A stretch of 64,000 nucleotides of DNA from Myxococcales bacterium. Its GTDB lineage: Bacteria; Myxococcota_A; Polyangia; Haliangiales; Haliangiaceae. Positions within the stretch are counted from its first letter, which is position 1. The number at the start of each line of letters is the position of its first letter. The DNA lies in the NCBI GenBank assembly GCA_016706545.1, contig JADJJK010000013.1:120804-184803 (forward strand), read 5' to 3'. Shown piece after piece: positions 57,548-64,000 of this stretch. The notes under the pieces are model-generated. The model was not told the origin of the DNA. It was given only the letters and a program-made list of their open reading frames with translations, and did not search any database. A program made the position numbers and the translations under genes.

Positions 57548-58956
57548 AGAGGGCGAGCGGAGCTCGCGGTGATGGGACGGGGGAGCGTGGGCACGCCGCT
57601 GACCTGCGCGCCCTCGAGGGACTCCGGATGCGCTTGCAGCCAGGCCAGGTAGGTGGCGAGGGCCTTGCGCTCGGCCAGCGAGCCGGGGAACGGCGGCATG
57701 AAGGACCGCGCCTGGTGCATCACGCCGAGGTAGCGATCGATGACCGCGGGATCCCAGCGCTGGCCGGCGTACAGCCGGCTCAGGGCGACGCGGACGCCGT
57801 TGATGCCGTCCACGGTGTGGCAGCGCGTGCAGGCGAGCATGAACACCTCGCGCCCCGCGTCGACCTGGTTGTCAGGGGTGAGCTCGCGGACCTGCGCGTA
57901 GGTCGCGGTGGCCAGCAGGCCGTCGCGCTGCAAGAGCGGGTAGTCATCAGGGCGCAGGCCGTTGGAGTACAGGTACCCGGCGATCGCGTACGGCTTGCGG
58001 ACGAACTCGCGGACCCGCTCGAACGTGCCGATCAAGGCGATGGTCGCGAGCGCCGGCAGCACCACCGCCCAGCGCCGCAGCCCCGCCGGACGAACCGCTG
58101 CCCACAGCGCCACCGCGGCGATCATCCCCGCCGCTGCCCACATGGCCGTGGTCGCCATCCCCGCCCACTGGGTCAGGTTCTGGGTGACCATGGCCACTGG
58201 CAGAAGCGCCCGCATGCCCTCGGGGACACCCTGCGCGTACCAGATGCCGCCGGCCACGGTGAACGGCAGCCAGGCCAGCATCCAGCGCCCGATGGCGCGG
58301 GTCGCCGCGTGCCGCAGCGCCAGATCCTGCCGGGTCGAGGCGCGCGTGATGATGAGGCCCGCTGCGCCAGCCATCACCATCGCCAGCGGCGTGCGGAAGG
58401 CGAGCTGCGGCAGGTACAGCGGGTTGAACATGCCGGAGAAGAGGGTGCGGTCGCCGTGCCAGGAGCCCGGATCCATCATGAAGCTCAAGATGGAGACGAT
58501 GAGCGCCATGGTCGCCCACGACGCCAGCGCCAGGCCGAACCCCAGCTTGACGTGCGCGCGCTTGCGCGGACCGCGCCAGCGCTTCCACGTCAGGTAGTAG
58601 AGGAGGATCAAGGCGACCTCGGTGACGAACACCAGCCACTCGGTGAACCAGGTCCAGAAGAAGACCCTCAGCAAGCTGCCGATGGCGATGGGGTTGACCA
58701 GCCCCGCGGAGAACCAGATCCCGACGCCGGTGAGGGCGCCGAGCGTGGTGGTGGTGACGAAGAAGACGGTCAGGATGCGGAAGGCCAGCGCGTCCCAGCC
58801 ACGGTCGGGATCCAGCATCCCGCGGCGCTCCAGGTACGCGACCAGCGGGATGCCACCAACCGCCATGGCGTGGTTGATGAGGACATGGGTCACCGCGATG
58901 ATCGCGATGAGCATCCGGTTGTTGAGGAAGTCCAGGTGGAAGATCGGAAGGTCCAT
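57544..58956 (-). CDS. Cytochrome bd subunit I-like protein fused to cytochrome c
   Basis: Protein of 470 residues from ATG 58954-58956. About nine helices, with His and Glu residues in places resembling CydA (NHAMAVGG near residue 28, TWFTEWLVFVTEVALILLYY near 105). A C-terminal domain carries a class-I c heme (LACTRCHTVDG) and RSFMPPFPGSL with the likely axial Met. CydA normally has no c heme, so this is one of the bd-superfamily members with a fused c domain. It probably takes part in oxygen reduction or in electron exchange between quinol and cytochrome c. The companion gene downstream overlaps by 4 bases. Confidence 0.85.
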   Translation of the reverse strand: MDLPIFHLDFLNNRMLIAIIAVTHVLINHAMAVGGIPLVAYLERRGMLDPDRGWDALAFRILTVFFVTTTTLGALTGVGIWFSAGLVNPIAIGSLLRVFFWTWFTEWLVFVTEVALILLYYLTWKRWRGPRKRAHVKLGFGLALASWATMALIVSILSFMMDPGSWHGDRTLFSGMFNPLYLPQLAFRTPLAMVMAGAAGLIITRASTRQDLALRHAATRAIGRWMLAWLPFTVAGGIWYAQGVPEGMRALLPVAMVTQNLTQWAGMATTAMWAAAGMIAAVALWAAVRPAGLRRWAVVLPALATIALIGTFERVREFVRKPYAIAGYLYSNGLRPDDYPLLQRDGLLATATYAQVRELTPDNQVDAGREVFMLACTRCHTVDGINGVRVALSRLYAGQRWDPAVIDRYLGVMHQARSFMPPFPGSLAERKALATYLAWLQAHPESLEGAQVSGVPTLPRPITASSARPL

Positions 58957-59258
58957 GCCGGCCTTCTACATCGCGCGCCACCGGGAGGCCGCGTGGCCAC
59001 GAGCGCTCGCGACAACCGACCGCGTGGTGAAACCACGCGCGCAATTGCGCCGCGCGGCGATCTTGCACCAGACGCCCGCGCACATCGCTGCATCGCTGCA
59101 TCGCGCGCTGGCGAACCCTGAGCTTCGTCGCCGCGACGACCGAGCGACGCCCACGCGCCCGCGCGGCGCCCACTCGACGCCCACGCGCCCGAGCGAGGAC
59201 CACGCCGCGCCGCGACCCTCGTCAGTCCACGACAGACAGATCGTCGTCGAGCCGCGCT
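58957..59258. repeat. 302-base gap with a 17-bp direct repeat
   Basis: CGACGCCCACGCGCCCG occurs at 59145-59161 and 59175-59191, inside a GC-rich tract of GCGACGCCC words. The left part should hold the promoter of the cytochrome genes. No protein-coding gene is convincing here. Confidence 0.6.
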
Positions 59259-59765
59259 TCATACTGCGCGGCGCTCGCCTGCGGAGCGGCGCCGCCGGCC
59301 GCCGGTCACGCTCGACGGCGACAGCTCAGACACCAGCACCGTGCGCGGGTGCAACACCCGCCACAGCGCGAACAGACCGGCGCCCGCCAGCGCGGCGAAG
59401 GCTGCCACGATCATCCAGCGCGGATCGCCGTTGGCCGGCAGCGCGCGAATGCGCTCGCCGTACCGGCGCACCAGATCCGCCTCGATGGCGGCCGAGCTCT
59501 CGCCGGCGGCCAGGCGCTGCCGCAGCTCTGCGCGCAGGGCGCTGGCCAGCTCCGAGACGTGATCGCGCAGCGGATCGCGCCAGCAGCACGGCGCCAGCAC
59601 CCGGTCCTCCAGCGCGTGAACCACCGCCTCGTCGTCGTGCGCTCGCCCGGCGCAGGCCACCGCGACCACGGCCAGCACGGCGAGCACCAGGGCGCGGATC
59701 GCCGCGCGCCCCACGATAGCGGCGCGCCACCACCGCGGCTGGAACAAGGCAAGACGGTTGCTCAT
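59259..59765 (-). CDS. CcmH-like cytochrome c maturation protein
   Basis: Protein of 168 residues from ATG 59763-59765. A signal anchor (VLAVLAVVAVACAG) precedes a CcmH/CycL-type helical domain: VLAPCCWRDPLRDHVS, ALRAELRQRLAAGES, IEADLVRRYGERIRALP. The usual LRCxxC is replaced by vicinal Cys (PCCW). A second membrane helix follows (MIVAAFAALAGAGLFALW). CcmH keeps apocytochrome cysteines reduced for heme attachment. Its place next to the c-heme-bearing cytochromes supports this. Confidence 0.82.
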   Translation of the reverse strand: MSNRLALFQPRWWRAAIVGRAAIRALVLAVLAVVAVACAGRAHDDEAVVHALEDRVLAPCCWRDPLRDHVSELASALRAELRQRLAAGESSAAIEADLVRRYGERIRALPANGDPRWMIVAAFAALAGAGLFALWRVLHPRTVLVSELSPSSVTGGRRRRSAGERRAV

Positions 59766-59945
59766 GGGTCCTTGTACCTGCGAAGTAGCACCTCGCATTT
59801 CCGCGCGCAGTGCGGCGCTTTTTCGCATCTCGCCGTGGTGGCGGCGCGCGTACGAGCGCAGCGCGGCGGCATGTCGCAGCTCACTCGCGACGCTGGCAAC
59901 TCGTCCCGAGGAGATGATCGGTGACAGGGCGACGCGCCGCAGAAG

Positions 59946-61016
<1,071 letters not shown>

Positions 61017-61121
61017 CGGGAGGCGCACCTTAGCATCCCGGCCGGGCCATCCTCGAGCGGCGCGCTCGCGCGTGGTCAACCTTCGCGCCGCGCGCGCCAG
61101 CGGAGCTGCTACCATGAGCGC

Positions 61122-61478
61122 GTGCGGTTCTGTCCCTGGTACCCTCTCGACGAAGCGAGCCAGCGCACGCCGGCCGCGCCCAACGTCTTGCAGGTCCGGG
61201 TGGCCATCGGCCTGTGCCCGTATCCCCGCGGCAAGAGCGCCATGGTCCACTATCAGGTCGCCGACGACGCCCGCGCCGCCGCGGTGACGCTGGCCGCGCG
61301 CTTTCGCGGCCAGGCGGGCGGCCAGGCGCTGTGGTGTCGCCATCTCACCGAGCTCGAGGCAGAGCTCGAGGCCGATCTCCCAGCTCACCTCCACGCCCAC
61401 TACACTAAGCTGCTGGGCGACTTTGTCCGCCGGTTCGGCGCCGCGCCGAGCTACCCGGAGGAGCTGCCCGCCGGCTGA
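61122..61478 (+). CDS. Small conserved-looking protein, unknown
   Basis: Protein of 118 residues with GTG start at 61122 (GTGCGGTTCTGTCCC). It begins with FCPWYPLDEA and later has LCPYPRGKSAMVHYQ and ALWCRHLTELEAELE, then a helical end. Three or four Cys and two Trp are spread through it. It stands alone on the plus strand between the methyltransferase and a minus-strand gene. I do not recognise the family; it has normal codon use for the region and is probably real. Confidence 0.6.
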   Translation: MRFCPWYPLDEASQRTPAAPNVLQVRVAIGLCPYPRGKSAMVHYQVADDARAAAVTLAARFRGQAGGQALWCRHLTELEAELEADLPAHLHAHYTKLLGDFVRRFGAAPSYPEELPAG

Positions 61479-61555
61479 GCGAGCGAGCCGGCGCCTGGCG
61501 ATCCGTGCCGGGTTCTGGGGTGGCTGCACCGCCCGACAGGGGTGGTGCGATGCCG

Positions 61556-62511
61556 TCAAAAGTCGATGTCGAAGGCCGCGCGCACGCCGAGCTTGACCTG
61601 CCACAGCGGGTCCTCCGAGAACACGCGCTCCACCGCCAACCCGACGGCGGCGCCGGGGAAGAAGAAGCGGGTGCGCAAGGCGCGCGCGCCCAGGCTGACG
61701 CCGAGATGAATCCGTGCGCGACCGCGCCCAGGTCATCCTCGGTGGTGCGACCAAGCCACCCCGCCTCCAGCTCCAGGTAGCTGTTGACATGCGACAGGCG
61801 CACGACCACCGGCACCACCAGATCTGCCGCCAGCAAGAGCTTGCTGCGCTCGCCCAGCGCGTCCTTGGGAAAGGAGGCGCTGGCGCCAAGCTCTGCGCCA
61901 AGGTACAGGCCACGGCCTGCCGTCCCGGTCCGCCCAAAGAGGATCCTGCCGGCGCCACCAAAGAGCAGATCGGTGTGGCCCCGGTGGTGGACCGCGATGC
62001 CCTTGCCGCCGCCGCCAAACGTGAGCTGCCAGCGATCGTGCGAGATCTGGCGGCCGGCAAAGCCAGGCGAGGGCTCGAGCCAGAACGGACAATCCTCGAC
62101 GGCGACCTGGTCGGCGCGCCGCAACAGCAGGCGCACGCGCTCAACCACCAGCTCATCCGCGACGGCGTCGAGATCCTTGCCGCGAGCCCGCCACGCCGCC
62201 GCCGCCGAGCCGCCGGCAGCAGCGAGGCGCTCGTCGAGCCAGGACGCGAGCACCCGCCGATCGAGCGGCGGCACGCGACACACCGAGTCGAGCGCTTGAT
62301 CGAGCAGCTCCTCCACCTCCACACGGTCGATGCCCCACCCGGCCGCGGCCGAGACGGTGACCTGGCGCTCCAGATCTCGAAACAGCGCGGCGGTGGAGGG
62401 ATCTCGAGGCGCCGGCCGAGAGGCACAGCCAGCGAGCGCGACGGTCAAGGAGAGGGCGAGGCCCGGTGGAAAGCCAGGCCGAGCCGACGCGAAGGATGCG
62501 GGGTTTCCCAC
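61556..62511 (-). CDS. Probable outer-membrane lipoprotein with a frameshift
   Basis: The signal (LALSLTVALAGCAS) ends in a lipobox. The first two thirds (to about residue 270) read in one frame: an alpha-helical part, then beta strands (FAGRQISHDRWQLTFGGGG, GLYLGAELGASASF). The last part reads in another frame from near 61705 (LGVSLGARALRTRFFFPGAA, QVKLGVRAAFDIDF) and stops at 61556. The ending Phe suits a barrel. One base seems missing or extra near 61700. The GTG at 62511 is the better start; a TTG at 62529 is the longest. Confidence 0.65.
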
Positions 62512-62653
62512 GGCGCATGCTAGCAGCAATGCCGCTCACGTAGCGCGGCTCCTCGAGGAAGAAACCGAGGGGCGCTTGCGGCAACCTGAAGTGCTTGGCG
62601 GTGACCTATCGGCATTGGCGCTAACGCGAGGTGAGCGGATGGGTCGACGGACG

Positions 62654-64000
62654 TCACGACCGGCGCTGCGAGGGGCGCTGTGACGGGTGCTGCAGGTGGT
62701 CCGGCAAGGGGCGGCCAATGGAGAGCGGGTCGACGCCGGTTGCGTCCATCTCGGCGAGGACCCAGCGCTCGATGGCGCTGTGACGGTCGAGGTCGTCCCA
62801 CAGGCCACGCGGTGGCCATCGGGGTCGAGCGGGGATCGGCGAGAGATGGGAGCAGTGAGGGTGGCGATGGTGGCGATGGTGTGCGGGGAACGTGGGCGGC
62901 GGGGACGCGGCTGGTGCTGCGATGGGGGCCGAAGGGGCAGCGTCGGCGCGGTGCTGGATGCGCGCGATGGTGGCGGCGGCGTCCCAGCTATCGATGCGTT
63001 CGCCGCGCCAGCGGCTCTGGCCGGTGGTGGCTGTCAGCGGCAAGGCGGCGTTGGCGGCGCGCAGCGCCGGCCAGCCGATCAGCGGCGGCGCGGGGCGCGG
63101 CGGCAGCGGGACGACGGCGCGGCCCTGCGGATCTTCGAAGGCGAGCGCGCCAGTGGCAGACTGCGTGATGCGATAGCCGCGCTCGTGGACATACGAGTGG
63201 TGGAGTGAGCAGGAGCAGCGCCAGGTTGGGCAGGCTGGTCTCGCCGCCGTCGGCCCAGTGCTGCAGGTGGTGGCCCTCGAGGAAGAGTCGGTGATCGCAG
63301 CCGGGGAAGCGGCAGGTGCGATCGCGCAGCAGCAGGGCGCGCTTGAGGGCGGCGGGGATGGTGCGGGTCTTGCGGCCGACGGAGAGCGGGGTGGCGTCGG
63401 TGGCGGCGGCGCCGGAGCCGACGGTGGCCCCGATGTTGGCGACGACCAGACCGCAGTCGCAGGCCAGGCGGCGGGTGGCTTGCGGAGAGAGCGCGAGGTC
63501 GGACTCGACGGTGAGGGCGACTGGCAGCGAGGCGCCACGGTCGGTGAAGGAGGCGGGGGCGAGGGCCACATCGGTGGTCGCGGAGATGTCGTTGGCGGAG
63601 TCGGCGGTGCCGGTGGCTGAGTCGGTAGTCGCGGCGGACTGCTGCAGCAGCGCCACGGGCACGGTGACGATCAGCTCGACGGGCGAACGCGCTGCGCAGC
63701 TGCCCCGGGCGGAGGGGGGGACCAGGGCCATCAGGCCATCGGCGCGGTTGTACGGGCGGCGCGTGGTGGTGGTGGTGTGCTCCGTGTCTCCGCGGAAACG
63801 CCCGCCGCTCGCTCGGCAGGTGCGGACGCTTCCGCGGAAACGTCAGCAACCTCTGCGGAGACGTCCGCCGGCTCGCGCGTGCAATCCACCGCGGCTTGCT
63901 GCAGCACTTGCAAGAGCAGCGCGGCCTCGTCGGGGCGCAGGCAGGCCTTGATGCACACCATGCCAGAGGCCGTCGTGGTGTGCGCCACGTAGCGCTCGCT
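62654..64000 (-). pseudogene. DUF222/HNH endonuclease gene, frameshifted and running off the window
   Basis: The gene starts beyond 64000. Its DUF222 part is seen as AHTTTASGMVCIKACLRPDEAA at the far end, then SVGRKTRTIPAALKRALLLRD and the HNH motif CRFPGCDHRLFLEGHHLQHWADGGETSLPNL in outline, with the Cys pair and His of the zinc/active site. The frame changes near 63770, between VSAE-type repeats and RPYNRADGLMALV. It changes again near 63205 (NLALL to HHSYVHERGYRI). Both joins are single-base shifts. A short repeat of TCCGCGGAAACG lies near 63785-63875. Such DUF222/HNH proteins are common and often mobile-element-linked, but their function is unsettled. Confidence 0.75.

Overview
The window is a high-GC chromosomal segment, most likely from a myxobacterium (phylum Myxococcota). 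The evidence is the gene style. There are many lipoproteins with Cys-rich or Ala/Pro-rich tails. Three large Hanks-type Ser/Thr kinases are present, one with the HRDVSPAN catalytic loop common in myxobacteria. There is also an FHA-domain sigma-54 activator, formylglycine-enzyme-like domains, an alpha-2-macroglobulin, and peroxisome-like beta-oxidation proteins. No rRNA, tRNA, CRISPR array or prophage was seen.

Layout. 1-3400: the 3' end of aconitase, an EF-hand membrane protein and a LamG lipoprotein. 3394-7535: an 11-bp tandem repeat, then a minus-strand cluster of beta-barrel porin, imelysin lipoprotein and di-heme DUF1111 oxidoreductase, probably a metal-uptake unit. 7720-12830: an accessory island with a decayed metallophosphoesterase-NACHT gene whose C-terminal half carries 28 tetrapeptide (DFGR-type) repeats. 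A REP-associated (RAYT/Y1) transposase abuts the broken end of that gene. Beyond it lie two 171-bp near-identical hairpin-rich repeats. 13085-18315: an 880-residue lysozyme-SH3-M15 peptidoglycan hydrolase, a formylglycine-enzyme-like lipoprotein, and a coupled M57 metallopeptidase/trypsin-like protease pair. 18415-23700: a Cys-repeat lipoprotein, an HD hydrolase, an S37 peptidase and a cold-shock protein with a clear intrinsic terminator. 23884-29030: a TetR / MFE-2 / SCP-x thiolase operon resembling peroxisomal beta-oxidation. 29139-38150: an FHA sigma-54 activator, a PEGA-domain kinase, and housekeeping genes (glpX, ybgC-like thioesterase, hom, eno, a YkgJ/SEC-C protein). 38445-47674: alpha-2-macroglobulin, LysR, an NTF2-like gene and two envelope proteins. 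47696-51122: two kinases. 51256-56183: a tightly overlapping nucleoside-salvage operon (deoC, pyrimidine phosphorylase, purine nucleoside phosphorylase, cdd, amidohydrolase). 56222-59765: a two-gene membrane cytochrome module with fused c-heme domains, and a CcmH-like protein. 59946-64000: a solitary beta-class DNA methyltransferase, two uncharacterised genes, and a DUF222/HNH gene that runs off the window.

How the genes fit together. The porin, imelysin and DUF1111 genes look like one operon read from an AT-rich promoter with a repeated box. The TetR gene overlaps the MFE-2 gene by 4 bp, and a palindrome in the promoter region may be its operator. The five nucleoside genes overlap or nearly touch and would let the cell break nucleosides down to bases and sugar phosphates.

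Caution. At least five genes carry frameshifts, several in short homopolymer runs. Some may be sequencing errors rather than biology. The NACHT gene has too many separate lesions for one error to explain. Reading frames on the opposite strand of GC-rich genes are very long here (up to about 1,400 codons) and were ignored as shadows.
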